From Nocardiopsis alkaliphila YIM 80379 (GTDB lineage: Bacteria; Actinomycetota; Actinomycetes; Streptosporangiales; Streptosporangiaceae): a stretch of 38,380 nt of DNA. The translations under genes and the position numbers were made by a program. Under the pieces are notes generated by a model that worked only from the letters and a program-made list of their open reading frames with translations, had not been told where the DNA came from and ran no database searches. The stretch spans positions 1 through 38,380 of the forward strand of contig NZ_ANBD01000095.1 in the NCBI RefSeq assembly GCF_000341005.1, in the 5' to 3' direction. Shown here in pieces: positions 18,063 through 28,062 of the stretch (its first letter is position 1; each line of letters opens with the position of its first letter).

Positions 18063-18568
18063 GCGAGGTGACCGGTCCGGCCCCCGCCGAAGGGCCGGCC
18101 GACCTGCACTGGTTGGAACGGGCCATGGAACTGTCCCGTTCCTGCCCACCCTCGAACACGGCGTTCTCGGTGGGAGCCGTCGTGGTCTGCGCCGCCGGAC
18201 GAGTTCTGGGTGAGGGTTACTCGCGCCGCGAGGACCCGCACGAACACGCCGAAGAGGTGGCCCTGGGCGGTATCGATCCGGATGACCCCCGCCTGGCCAC
18301 GGCGACGATCTACAGCTCCCTGGAACCGTGCAGCGACCGGGCCTCCCGGCCGCGTTCGTGCACCGACCTGATCCTGGGCACACCGATCCCGCGGATCGTG
18401 CTGGCCTGGCGCGAACCCGCCCTGTTCGTGGACTGCGAGGGCGCCGAACGCCTGAACCGGGCCGGGCGCACGGTGGTGGAGTACCCCGAACTCGCCGAGC
18501 GGGTGCGTGAGGTCAACGCGCACCTGCTCGATCCACCGTCGGGGCCTACAGGCGGTTCACGTCGGTGA
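18059..18568 (+). CDS. RibD N-terminal-type deaminase (stand-alone)
   Basis: A 169-residue member of the cytidine-deaminase-like zinc enzymes. It has the zinc and proton-shuttle motif H63-A64-E65 (DPHEHAEEVALG) and the second zinc motif with C91 and C101 (SLEPCSDRASRPRSC), whose spacing is closer to RibD deaminases than to the PCxxC of dCMP deaminases. Together with the preceding reductase it gives the two RibD activities on separate chains and in reversed gene order. The two genes overlap by ATGA, so translation is coupled. The 3' end runs 23 bp into the convergent helicase gene. The substrate is inferred, not shown. Confidence 0.85.
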   Translation: MSEVTGPAPAEGPADLHWLERAMELSRSCPPSNTAFSVGAVVVCAAGRVLGEGYSRREDPHEHAEEVALGGIDPDDPRLATATIYSSLEPCSDRASRPRSCTDLILGTPIPRIVLAWREPALFVDCEGAERLNRAGRTVVEYPELAERVREVNAHLLDPPSGPTGGSRR

Positions 18569-21056
18569 CATGGACGACCGCGCGGCCTTCGGCGTCGGAA
18601 CCCGCCAGGTCGACCTCGGCACTGATGCCCCAGTCGTGGTCTCCCGATGGGTCGGCGAGGACCTGACGGACACGCCACAGCTCGGACTCCTCCTCGATGA
18701 GGAGCATCTTGGGGCTCCGGGCGTCCGGTCCGATCCCGATCTCGTCGTGCTCGGCGTAGTAGGCCTCGAACGCCTCGGCCCACTCCTCTCCCGTCCATTC
18801 GTCGTCCTCGGACAGTTTGCCCAGTTCGCCGTAGCGATGCCGGGACGCCAACTCCACGCGGCGGAACATTTCGTTGCGTACCAGGACCCGGAAGGCGCGG
18901 GCGTTCGCGGTGACCGGTCGAACCTTCTCCTCGACCTCCACCTGGCCCTCACCCTCGACCTCGTCCACCGGGTTGGTGAGCTGTTCCCACTCGTCCAGCA
19001 GGCTGGAGTCGACCTGGCGGACCAGTTCCCCCAGCCATTCGATGAGGTCGCGCAGTTCCTCGGTCTTGGCGTCGTCGGGCACGGTCTGGTTGAGCGCCTT
19101 GTAGGCACCGGCCAGATAGCGCAGGACCAGGCCCTCGGAGCGGGCGAGCTCGTAGTAACCCACGTACTCGGTGAAGGTCATCGCCCGTTCGTACATGTCA
19201 CGGGCCACGGTCTTGGGACGGAGCGGGTGATCGCCCACCCAGGGGTGGCCGCGTCGGTACACCTCGTAGGCGTGGTCGAGCAGCTCCTCCAAGGGTTTGG
19301 GGTAGTCGACGTCCTCCAGCAGCTCCATGCGCTCTTCGTATTCGACGCCGTCCATCTTCATCTGCTGAACGGCTTCGCCACGGGCCTTGTTCAGCTGGGC
19401 GCCGAGGATCTGGCGCGGGTCGTCCAGGGTGGACTCCACCACGCTGAGCACGTCCAACGGATAGGTGGGCGACTCCACGTCCAGCAGGTCCAAGGCGGCC
19501 AGCGCGAACGTGGACAGCGGCTGGTTGAGCGCGAAGTCGGCTTGCAGGTCCACGGTGAGCCGGGCGGGGCGGCCCAATTCGTCCGGTTCGGGCAGGGTCT
19601 CCACGATGCCACCGTCCAGCAGCGACCGATAGATGGCGATCGCCTCGTGGATGTGCCGACGCTGGGTCTTACGGTCGTCGTGGTTCTCGGTGAGCAGGTG
19701 CTTCATGGCGGTGAAGCAGTTGCCGGGGCGGGCGATGACGCTCAATAGCATCGCGTTGCTGACTCGGAAGCGCGAGGTCAACGGCTCGGGTTCGGAGTCG
19801 ATGAGTTTACGGAAGGTCGCCTCGTCCCAGGACACGAACCCCTCGGGCGCCTTCTTGCGCACCACCTTGCGGCGTTTCTTGGCATCGTCACCGGCCTTGG
19901 CCAGCGCCTTCTCGTTCTCGATGACGTGCTCGGGCGCCTGGGCGACCACGTTGCCCACGGTGTCGAAGCCCGCTCGTCCAGCGCGTCCGGCGATCTGATG
20001 GAACTCCCGAGCACGAAGTCTGCGCACCCGAACCCCGTCGTACTTGCTCAGCGCGGTGAACAGTACGGTGCGGATGGGCACGTTCACGCCCACTCCGAGG
20101 GTGTCGGTGCCGCAGATGACCTTGAGCAGACCGGCCTGGGCCAGACGTTCGACCAGCCGTCGGTACTTGGGCAGCATTCCGGCGTGGTGGACCCCGATCC
20201 CGTGCCGCACGTATCGGGACAGGTTACGGCCGAACCTGGTGGTGAAGCGGAAGTTGCCGATCTCCTCGGCGATCTTCGCCTTCTCCTCCTTGGTGCACAT
20301 GTTGATGCTGGTCAGCGACTGTGCGCGCTCCACCGCCTGAGCCTGGGTGAAGTGCACGATGTACACGGGAGCGTTGCCGCTACCGAGGAGCTCTTCCAGG
20401 GTCTCGTGTAGTGGGGTGACCCGGTAGTCGTAGTACAGGGGGACCGGGCGCTCGGCGGAGGAGACCACCGCGGTCGACCTTCCCGTTCGCTTCTCCAGGT
20501 CCTCCTCGAAGCGGCTGACGTCGCCCAGGGTGGCCGACATCAGCAGGAACTGTGCCTGGGGCATCTCCAGCAGCGGCACCTGCCACGCCCAGCCCCGGTC
20601 GGGTTCGGCGTAGAAGTGGAACTCGTCCATGATGACGGTGTTGATGTCGGCGTCGGCGCCCTCGGCCAAGGCGATCTGGGCGAGGACCTCGGCCGTGCAA
20701 CACACGATCGGCGCGTCCGCGTTGACGGAGGCGTCGCCGGTCATCATGCCGACGTTCTCGGTACCGAAGATCTTGCACAGATCGAAGAACTTCTCCGAGA
20801 CCAGTGCTTTGATGGGAGCGGTGTAGAACGCGCACTCGTCCCGGGCCAGGGCGGCGAAGAGAGCGCCGGTGGCGACCATGCTCTTGCCAGAGCCGGTGGG
20901 GGTGTTGAGGATGACGTTGGACCCGGAGACGACCTCGATGAGGGCCTCCTCCTGGTGCGGATAGAGGGTGAGACCCCGCTCCTGGGACCACAAAGCGAAC
21001 GCCTCGAAGAGGGAGTCGGGTTCAGGTTCGGCCGGAAGCACATCAATGAGACTCAC
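18546..21056 (-). CDS. Ski2-like DEAD/DEAH-box helicase with DUF3516
   Basis: An 836-residue superfamily 2 helicase. The Walker A motif is TPTGSGKS (about residue 55), motif II is DEFH in VIMDEFHFY, motif III SAT is in LLMSATLGD, and motif VI is QIAGRAGRAGFD. A long C-terminal DUF3516 region follows, with VGYYELARSEGLVLRYL. Such proteins are widespread in actinobacteria and probably act on RNA, but the substrate is not established. The GTG at 21056 (VSLIDVLP) matches the usual N-terminus of the family. The open frame continues upstream to 21551, but that part has no homology and overlaps mdh. TATAGA/AGTATA just before the GTG suggests a leaderless or nearly leaderless transcript. Confidence 0.92.
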   Translation of the reverse strand: MSLIDVLPAEPEPDSLFEAFALWSQERGLTLYPHQEEALIEVVSGSNVILNTPTGSGKSMVATGALFAALARDECAFYTAPIKALVSEKFFDLCKIFGTENVGMMTGDASVNADAPIVCCTAEVLAQIALAEGADADINTVIMDEFHFYAEPDRGWAWQVPLLEMPQAQFLLMSATLGDVSRFEEDLEKRTGRSTAVVSSAERPVPLYYDYRVTPLHETLEELLGSGNAPVYIVHFTQAQAVERAQSLTSINMCTKEEKAKIAEEIGNFRFTTRFGRNLSRYVRHGIGVHHAGMLPKYRRLVERLAQAGLLKVICGTDTLGVGVNVPIRTVLFTALSKYDGVRVRRLRAREFHQIAGRAGRAGFDTVGNVVAQAPEHVIENEKALAKAGDDAKKRRKVVRKKAPEGFVSWDEATFRKLIDSEPEPLTSRFRVSNAMLLSVIARPGNCFTAMKHLLTENHDDRKTQRRHIHEAIAIYRSLLDGGIVETLPEPDELGRPARLTVDLQADFALNQPLSTFALAALDLLDVESPTYPLDVLSVVESTLDDPRQILGAQLNKARGEAVQQMKMDGVEYEERMELLEDVDYPKPLEELLDHAYEVYRRGHPWVGDHPLRPKTVARDMYERAMTFTEYVGYYELARSEGLVLRYLAGAYKALNQTVPDDAKTEELRDLIEWLGELVRQVDSSLLDEWEQLTNPVDEVEGEGQVEVEEKVRPVTANARAFRVLVRNEMFRRVELASRHRYGELGKLSEDDEWTGEEWAEAFEAYYAEHDEIGIGPDARSPKMLLIEEESELWRVRQVLADPSGDHDWGISAEVDLAGSDAEGRAVVHVTDVNRL

Positions 21057-21136
21057 GGTCTCTATACTGCCCGCTTCTGGACCCCTTTCGGGACGGAACG
21101 AACTGTTCGCCCCCTCACCAGGGCTCGGAACGAACG

Positions 21137-21170
21137 CGGGCACGCCCCCTCGGAAAGGCAAGCGTGCCCG
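21137..21170 (-). terminator. Hairpin terminator after mdh
   Basis: A perfect 9 bp stem (CGGGCACGC at 21137-21145, GCGTGCCCG at 21162-21170) lies 16 nt after the mdh stop. There is no strong T run, so termination may be partly factor-dependent. It separates mdh from the helicase gene, which starts 81 bp after it on the same strand. Confidence 0.65.
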
Positions 21171-21186
21171 TGTGAGTGCTCGGGTC

Positions 21187-22218
<1,032 letters not shown>

Positions 22219-22444
22219 TTACCAACGGGTTCGAGGCGGCTCCGGTACCGGGCCCAGGGGGTACGGCCAGGCGCGCGCCGCACTTTCACACCCTAGACCG
22301 ATGGTGGACGAGGCCTGTGTCCAAGGTTGGGTCAGGCAGGTGGAAGTGTCCTGAAGTGGAGACGGGCAATCCCTGCGGGATAACGGATTCTGGGCGCGGA
22401 AACGACGGACGCACCCTGTTAGGATGACGTTTGTTGACGGCGGA

Positions 22445-22518
22445 GGGCCGGTAGCTCAGCTGGTTAGAGCAGGGGACTCATAATCCCTGGGTCGCGGGTT
22501 CGAGTCCTGCCCGGCCTA
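22445..22518 (+). tRNA. tRNA-Met (CAT), elongator type
   Basis: The acceptor GGGCCGG pairs with CCGGCCT (one G-T). The D arm starts GCTCAGCTGGTTAGAGC. The anticodon stem GGGGA/TCCCT encloses CTCATAA with CAT at 22479-22481. The T arm is GCGGGTTCGAGTCCTGC. The discriminator is A and CCA is not fully encoded. The normal paired acceptor end argues against the initiator. A tRNA-Ile2 read with modified CAT cannot be fully excluded by eye. A possible -10, TAGGAT, is at 22420-22425. Confidence 0.92.
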
Positions 22519-22552
22519 CCTCTCTCGCGTGTACGGATTCCTTTGTCACGCG

Positions 22553-22582
22553 GCGCCGACGGTGCTGTTCGCCCGTCGGCGC
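22553..22582 (+). terminator. Hairpin after tRNA-Met
   Basis: A perfect 10 bp stem (GCGCCGACGG at 22553-22562, CCGTCGGCGC at 22573-22582) has a 10 nt loop and lies 34 nt after the tRNA. From here to 22854 I see no gene. An AT-richer patch at 22625-22680 may hold the promoter of the next gene. Confidence 0.6.
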
Positions 22583-22854
22583 ACCCCCTCTCCCCATTCT
22601 TGGTGGAGTGGCGTGGGTCGACTCTCTCGCTTTTCGTGACTTTTGTCCGAATAGGTCTCTTATTTGTCCTTTTAGGGCTGTTCAGGAGTGAGGGCGGAGC
22701 GTCACCCGGAAACGGCGGGTTCACAAGGCGAACCGTGCCCGCGCACCAAGGGCGTCCCGGCCTCGGGCGTCTCCCCCTAAACTGGCCGCCGGTCCGGGGT
22801 CTCCATGCCCGGGCCTCAGTGACCATCGCTCGGCCTGATTCGTCGATCCGGGCG

Positions 22855-24786
22855 ATGGACTCGACGTATCCGGGAAGGCGTGAGGTGAACGGGGGCGGAC
22901 CGACCCGAAGGGGCTCACGTGTGCCGGCTCGGGCCGGCCACCGTGTCCGATGGGTGATCGCCGCGATCGTCGTGGCCACGTTGCTGGTGAGCACCCTCGA
23001 CCCGGAGGGCGAGGTGCCCATCCCTTCCGAACCCAAGGCACGGGAGGTGGTGGCGTTGCCCTTGAACGAGCTGATGGATCGGACCGGGGTCTCCCAGGAC
23101 GGCATGGCGGACGGGGGCGGACTCGACGGAGCCGGTAACAGCCTCTCGGAACGCACGCTCGTGGCCGCGGGCTGGCTTCCTGGGGGCGAGATCACCCTCC
23201 TGGGCACTCCACTGCGCCTGCCCGTCTACGGAGAAGGCCGCTTCGATCACGTACTCGCCGACGGCCAACGTCTGAAATTGGAGGGATCGCCGGAACGGCT
23301 GGACTCCTTGACCTTTTTGCTCACCGCTACCCGTACCGACGGCAGTGGCTCCGACGTCCGAGGCACGGGTGGTGTCGTCTACACCGACGGCGGCGAGCAC
23401 GAGTTCGAGTTCGGCGTCCCAGACTGGGCGGCCGGTCCGGCGGGTGATGCGGTACTCACCCTGCCCTACGCCAACTCGGCCACCGGATTCGGCCGGGACG
23501 CCATCGGCTCGGTACGCCTGTACGCGCGTTCGGTTCCCTTGGACCCGGGACGCGAAGTCGACCACGTGGTCCTGCCGGTGGTCTCCGATCCGGAGGCGAG
23601 TCTGCGCGTGTTCTCCGTGGGCGGCCGCTCCGCCGCCCAACAGTGGACCGGGACGTGGGCGCGCGCCACCTCCGGTTACGCACGGGTGGGGCCCTGGCAG
23701 GACCAGACGTTGCGTCTGACGGTGCGTTCCACCACCGGGGGACACAAGGTACGGGTGCGGCTGGACAATACCTTCGCGGCTCGACCGGTCACCATCGGGG
23801 CGGCGTCGATCGCCCTGCGCGACAGCGGTCCCGCCACGTACGGGGCCGCTGTCCCGTTGACCTTCGGTGGGGCGCCCGGTGGGGTCATTCCGGCCGGGGG
23901 CGGTTTGGTCAGTGATCCGGTGGACCTGTTGCTGCCGCCCCAGACCGAGGCCCTGGTCAGTTTCCACCTGCCCGAGCGGGTGCGGGCGGCGTCGATCCAC
24001 TACGCGGCGGTGGACACCAACTTCACCAGTGCACCAGGTAGCGGGGACCGGACACTGGACCGTACGGGCGAGCCGTTCACCGGTGTGGTGGACCAGTGGC
24101 CCTTTCTCACCGGTGTGGAGGTGATGGATGCTCCCGGGGCGATAGTGGTCCTCGGGGACTCCATCACCGACGGCGTACGTTCGACCCGGGACGCGTACCG
24201 GCGTTGGCCGGACGTACTGAGCGCACGCTTGGATCAGAGCCGGGACCTGGTCAACCCCGGCGTGCTGAATCTGGGGGTGGCCGGCAACCAGGTGACGGTG
24301 GACGGTTACCCGGGGGAGGGGGTCTCCACCTACGCCAACGGTGTGAGCATGCTGCACCGGGTCCGGCGGGACGTGTTCGCGCAGAACGGTGTGGAGACCA
24401 TGGTGCTGTTCGCGGGCATCAACGACCTCAGGTGGGGTGCTTCCTCGGAACACGTGGTCGCCGGTCTGACCCGGTTGGCGCGGATGGCACGGGAGCACGA
24501 CATACGGGTGTTCGTGGCGACGTTGGCGCCGTGCGCCGGGGAGACGCGTTGCACTCCACTATTGGAGGAGCAACGTCAGCGGGTGAACTCCCACCTCAGG
24601 GCGCAGGCGAACGACCCCGCCTCGGTGTTCACCGGGGTGTGGGACTTCGACGCGGTGCTGCGGGACCCGCAGGACCGCACACGGTTGAACCCCGAATACG
24701 ATTCCGGGGATCACCTGCACCCGGGGGACGAAGGACTACGGGCCATCGCCGAGTCGGTGGACCTGCACGAACTACTCGGGGTGTGA
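22855..24786 (+). CDS. Membrane-anchored SGNH/GDSL hydrolase
   Basis: All four SGNH blocks are present in the C-terminal third: IVVLGDSITDGVRS with the nucleophile Ser, GVAGNQV, FAGINDLRW and DHLHPGDEG with the catalytic His. The preceding 350 or so residues look like beta-rich substrate or wall-binding regions (LRLTVRSTTGGHKVRVRLDNTF and others), as in secreted actinobacterial SGNH esterases. A basic N-terminus followed by the hydrophobic helix WVIAAIVVATLLVSTL suggests export or a signal anchor. It probably deacylates a polysaccharide or lipid outside the cell. The start is uncertain: ATG at 22855 or GTG at 22885, the latter with GGGAAGG upstream; the open frame begins at 22543. It is convergent with the next gene. 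Confidence 0.85.
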   Translation: MDSTYPGRREVNGGGPTRRGSRVPARAGHRVRWVIAAIVVATLLVSTLDPEGEVPIPSEPKAREVVALPLNELMDRTGVSQDGMADGGGLDGAGNSLSERTLVAAGWLPGGEITLLGTPLRLPVYGEGRFDHVLADGQRLKLEGSPERLDSLTFLLTATRTDGSGSDVRGTGGVVYTDGGEHEFEFGVPDWAAGPAGDAVLTLPYANSATGFGRDAIGSVRLYARSVPLDPGREVDHVVLPVVSDPEASLRVFSVGGRSAAQQWTGTWARATSGYARVGPWQDQTLRLTVRSTTGGHKVRVRLDNTFAARPVTIGAASIALRDSGPATYGAAVPLTFGGAPGGVIPAGGGLVSDPVDLLLPPQTEALVSFHLPERVRAASIHYAAVDTNFTSAPGSGDRTLDRTGEPFTGVVDQWPFLTGVEVMDAPGAIVVLGDSITDGVRSTRDAYRRWPDVLSARLDQSRDLVNPGVLNLGVAGNQVTVDGYPGEGVSTYANGVSMLHRVRRDVFAQNGVETMVLFAGINDLRWGASSEHVVAGLTRLARMAREHDIRVFVATLAPCAGETRCTPLLEEQRQRVNSHLRAQANDPASVFTGVWDFDAVLRDPQDRTRLNPEYDSGDHLHPGDEGLRAIAESVDLHELLGV

Positions 24787-24812
24787 GACGGGCCCTCCCC
24801 GCCTTGGCCCCT

Positions 24813-25580
24813 CTACCCCGGGGCGATGGTCTTGGGAGCGATCTGCTTCAGGGCCCCGGAATCGGTTTCGGTGGGTCGAGGCGGGACCTGGAGGTGGCCG
24901 TTGGTCAACGCCAGGAGTTCGTCGACGCGTTCGGTGGCGAGCGCGTCCACACCCATGCCGATGAGTCGTGTCATGTCCGGGAATTCGTTCACCGTCCAAG
25001 TGACCATCCGACACCCCAGACGATGCGTTTCGCCGACCATGTCCCGGGTCACCAGAGTGTGGTGTGTCCCCACGAACGCCGGCCGCAGCCCTTGGACCAG
25101 TTCTTCCGGAAGCGGTCCCGCCCGGTCCCAGGCCAACATCAACTCGGCCCTCGGGCTCTGTTCGCGCAGGGCCCGGAGCGTCTCCACGGGGCCGGTGAAC
25201 AGCGCCTGATCCCCGAAACCGTATTCGCGTAGAAGCGTGTCCGCGGCCAGGGCCGCTCGGGGCGTGACCGCTTCGATCATCAGCGCCGAGGCGTCCCGAC
25301 CGCGGAACTCGGCCAGGACCTCCATCAGGGTCGGTACGCGCCGCTCCACGTCCTCACGGGAGGCGGCGAGCTCCGCCAGGGTCAGTTCACCGATCCGGCG
25401 TGGTGGGGAACCCGGAACGGTCACGGCACGTTCGTCCACCAGGACGGGATACTCGTCCGAGGTCAGGTGGACATCGACCTTGACCAGGTCGACCCCGGCG
25501 CGCAAGGCTGAGCGAAGGGCCGGGAGGGTGTTCCCTGGGAAGCGTGCGGTGTCTCCGCGAAGTGCGATGGACAGCGTCAT
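24813..25580 (-). CDS. Glycerophosphodiester phosphodiesterase homologue with lost catalytic residues
   Basis: A 255-residue protein with the GDPD TIM-barrel pattern: ALRGDTARFPGNTLPALRSAL near the N-terminus, AGVDLVKVDVHLTSDEYPVLVDE next, and TWTVNEFPDMTRLIGMGVDALATERVD near the end. Active GDPDs have HRG, PENT, E-x-D and HD at these places. Here they read L7-R-G, P-G-N-T, K34-V-D36 and V48-D49, so both catalytic His and one metal-binding Glu are missing; D36 and E103 remain. It may be a pseudoenzyme or a protein with another role. Length is normal and the frame is intact, so it is probably still expressed. It is convergent with the SGNH hydrolase gene, with a 26 bp gap. Confidence 0.8.
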   Translation of the reverse strand: MTLSIALRGDTARFPGNTLPALRSALRAGVDLVKVDVHLTSDEYPVLVDERAVTVPGSPPRRIGELTLAELAASREDVERRVPTLMEVLAEFRGRDASALMIEAVTPRAALAADTLLREYGFGDQALFTGPVETLRALREQSPRAELMLAWDRAGPLPEELVQGLRPAFVGTHHTLVTRDMVGETHRLGCRMVTWTVNEFPDMTRLIGMGVDALATERVDELLALTNGHLQVPPRPTETDSGALKQIAPKTIAPG

Positions 25581-25811
25581 GTACCCAAGAGTGGCAAAAA
25601 GCGGGGCTCCACGTGGCGCAAACAGGAAAAACGCCGGCCTGGACCCGACCGTTCGTGCTCGGTTCGCGACCGTGGGCCGGAACCGATCCCGATGCGAGCG
25701 GTCTCACGTCGCTTGGGTACCGTCCCGAGCGTGGCGAACTGGGAAACTTTGTTATCGGGTGACGTGATGGCACGGCACCCGTCAGGCAGGCCCCCGAGTG
25801 TGAGGCGAACG

Positions 25812-26582
25812 ATGATTCCGGACCAACGGCGAGAGCACATCCTCAAGCTCCTTCAGGAGCGTCATGTGCTGAGTATCAACGAGCTCACGTCGATGCTGTC
25901 CGTGTCCCACATGACGGTCCGTCGTGACATCCAGGCGCTGGAGAACGACGGCAAGGTCCTGTCGGTCACCGGCGGTGTGCGGTTGGCGGCCCGGCTCAAG
26001 AGCGAACCCTCCTACTTGGCCAAGGCTCAGCTGGAGGTGCCGGCCAAGCGTGCCATCGCGCGTGCGGCCGCGGACCTGGTCCGAGAGAACTTCACCATCT
26101 ACCTCGACGCGGGCACCACCACGTTGCAGATGGTGCCGTTGCTCACCGACAAGGTGGGGCTGACCGTCATCACCAGCGACTTCAACGTCGTCGGCCACCT
26201 GATGGAGTACCCGGGCATCGAGCTGATCCACACCGGCGGCGTGGTCTCGCACTCGGACCATTCCTCGGTCGGCCGCTTCACCGCCGACTTCCTGCGTCAG
26301 GTCAACGTGGACCTCGCGTTCATCGCGAGCAGTTCCTGGGACGCCGAGCGCGGTTCCACCACCCCATCGGAGGCCAAGGTGATCGCCAAGCAGGAGCTGC
26401 TGCGCATCGCCTCCAAGAGCGTCCTGGTGGTGGACAGCACCAAGTACGGGAAGTTCGGCACCTTCCGAGTGGCCCGCTTGGAGGAGTTCGACCTCATCAT
26501 CACCGACGACCGCCTGCCGCGTTCGGCGATGGACGATCTCGCCGAACGCGACGTCCGCCTCAAGGTCGTCCCCAGTCGGTAA
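25812..26582 (+). CDS. DeoR-family transcriptional regulator
   Basis: A 256-residue DeoR repressor-type protein. The N-terminal winged helix is typical: MIPDQRREHILKLLQERHVLSINELTSMLSVSHMTVRRDI. The C-terminal sugar-phosphate-sensing domain has AADLVRENFTIYLDAGTTTLQM, TVITSDFNV, IHTGGVVSH and VVDSTKYGKFGTF. The ATG at 25812 fits the family N-terminus and has GAGG upstream; an in-frame ATG at 25767 would add 15 residues. No sugar gene lies next to it on the same strand. The convergent MFS gene ends only 8 bp away. Its regulon and effector are unknown. Confidence 0.88.
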   Translation: MIPDQRREHILKLLQERHVLSINELTSMLSVSHMTVRRDIQALENDGKVLSVTGGVRLAARLKSEPSYLAKAQLEVPAKRAIARAAADLVRENFTIYLDAGTTTLQMVPLLTDKVGLTVITSDFNVVGHLMEYPGIELIHTGGVVSHSDHSSVGRFTADFLRQVNVDLAFIASSSWDAERGSTTPSEAKVIAKQELLRIASKSVLVVDSTKYGKFGTFRVARLEEFDLIITDDRLPRSAMDDLAERDVRLKVVPSR

Positions 26583-26590
26583 GGGAACCG

Positions 26591-27847
26591 CTAGGGCTTC
26601 GACGCGGGTTCCAGGCCTCGCCCCGCCGGTGTTTCCGCATCGGCGCGTGTGTACCAACGGGACCGCATCACCAGGGTGGTCACCACGAGGGAGACGACTC
26701 CGCCCGTGGTGGCCAGGGCGAACGCGCCTTGCTGCCCGTAGGTGTCGGCCAGGGAACCCGAGATCATGGACCCCAGGGCCTGCCCCAGGATCAGGCTGCT
26801 CAGCACGAGGGCCATCGACTGCGATAGCCGGCTGGGTGGCGCGGCCCGCTCGATCAGACCGAACAGACTCACGATGTGCGGTCCGATCGCGATGCCCAGG
26901 ACGAAGATCGTCATCGCGAGTGTGGCGGGCCCGTGATCCAGGTACAGGGGCAGGGTGAGCAGGGCCAACCCGCCCGCCGCCACCCGCGCCCGGGCCGTCA
27001 GGGTGAATCCCACCGGTAGGGAGGCCATCATGAGTCCGGCCACCGCGCTGCTGGAACCCATCACCGCGTACATCAGCCCCGAGAGGTCGCTGTGCCCGGC
27101 GGCGTCGGCGAAAGCGGTCACCCCGGTGGACATACCGCCGAAGAACAGGCCTTGGCAGAACATCGGGATGGTAAGGACCAGCAGCGCCGGGTGGGTGAGG
27201 CGGCCGTTGGCCCCGCTCACCGGTGCGCTACCGGGTGGTGCGGTGGGGTGCAGCGCGAACACGGTGCCGAACACCCCGAGCAGAACGGCGGCGCCGATCA
27301 CGCTCGCGGTGGCGGAGAGGGTGAGGGTGAGGACCCCGACCAGGGCGGGGCCCAGGACGAAGGAGGCTTCGTCGAGCACGCCCTCCACGGACATCGCGGC
27401 GGACACCGAGCGTTCGCGCTCCAGGCCACGCTCGGGCCCCTTGCGGATCAGCACCACCCATCGGGTGCGGGCCATGGGGCCGATCTGGGGCATGCACAGT
27501 CCACCGGTCGCGGAGAGGGCGACCAGGACCAAGAGAGGGGCATCGGCCGTGATCGCGGCGACGAGCAGCGCGATCAGGACGGCATCCAGGAGCGCGGTGA
27601 CCAGGACGGGGGTCCGTTGGCCGTGCCGGTCGGCGAAGCGGGCGATGATGGGGCCGCCCACGGCCTCACCGAGCGCGAACGCTCCCGAGACCAGCCCCGC
27701 GGCGGCGACGCTGCCGGTCACACCGGTGACGAGGGTGAGGAGACCGATCAAGGTCATCGAGATCGGTAGACGGGCCAGGAAGGTGGCGAGGAGCAACGGC
27801 CAACCGGCGATCCGGTTCATTCGCCGCAGGGTCTGCAGTGGTGACAT
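26591..27847 (-). CDS. MFS transporter
   Basis: A 418-residue polytopic membrane protein with about 12 hydrophobic helices. The loop after the second helix has the major facilitator motif A in the form FADRHGQRTPVL. The central loop contains the charged stretch RKGPERGLERERS. The helices near the C-terminus include FVLGIAIGPHIVSLFGLIERAAPPSRL, typical of drug or metabolite exporters. The substrate cannot be inferred. The start is the ATG at 27847 with GAGGG upstream on the minus strand. A -10-like TATCAT lies at about 27881-27886. The 3' end is 8 bp from that of the DeoR gene, and regulation by it is possible but not shown. Confidence 0.87.
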   Translation of the reverse strand: MSPLQTLRRMNRIAGWPLLLATFLARLPISMTLIGLLTLVTGVTGSVAAAGLVSGAFALGEAVGGPIIARFADRHGQRTPVLVTALLDAVLIALLVAAITADAPLLVLVALSATGGLCMPQIGPMARTRWVVLIRKGPERGLERERSVSAAMSVEGVLDEASFVLGPALVGVLTLTLSATASVIGAAVLLGVFGTVFALHPTAPPGSAPVSGANGRLTHPALLVLTIPMFCQGLFFGGMSTGVTAFADAAGHSDLSGLMYAVMGSSSAVAGLMMASLPVGFTLTARARVAAGGLALLTLPLYLDHGPATLAMTIFVLGIAIGPHIVSLFGLIERAAPPSRLSQSMALVLSSLILGQALGSMISGSLADTYGQQGAFALATTGGVVSLVVTTLVMRSRWYTRADAETPAGRGLEPASKP

Positions 27848-28062
27848 CCGCCCTCGTTCTGCTCGGCCACAAACCATCCCATGATAGGCCCACTCGGGGT
27901 GAAAGGTTCATGTTCAACGACGTCGGGTGGTCCGGCGGGTGTGCTCCTTACGCAGGCAGGTGTCACCTTCGACTTTCGTGGGTATCGGATCGTACCGGCC
28001 GATGTGCGGTTCCCTCGGGAACCGTCTCCTCCCGCTCAGACGTCCGCGCTGGATACCGCTGG

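Noticed and set aside
18507..19748. 413-codon plus-strand frame opposite the helicase gene
   Set aside because: Mirror of the helicase codon usage, no homology or start signal.
22915..24498. 527-codon minus-strand frame opposite the SGNH hydrolase
   Set aside because: The plus strand carries all four SGNH blocks; the minus frame is a shadow.
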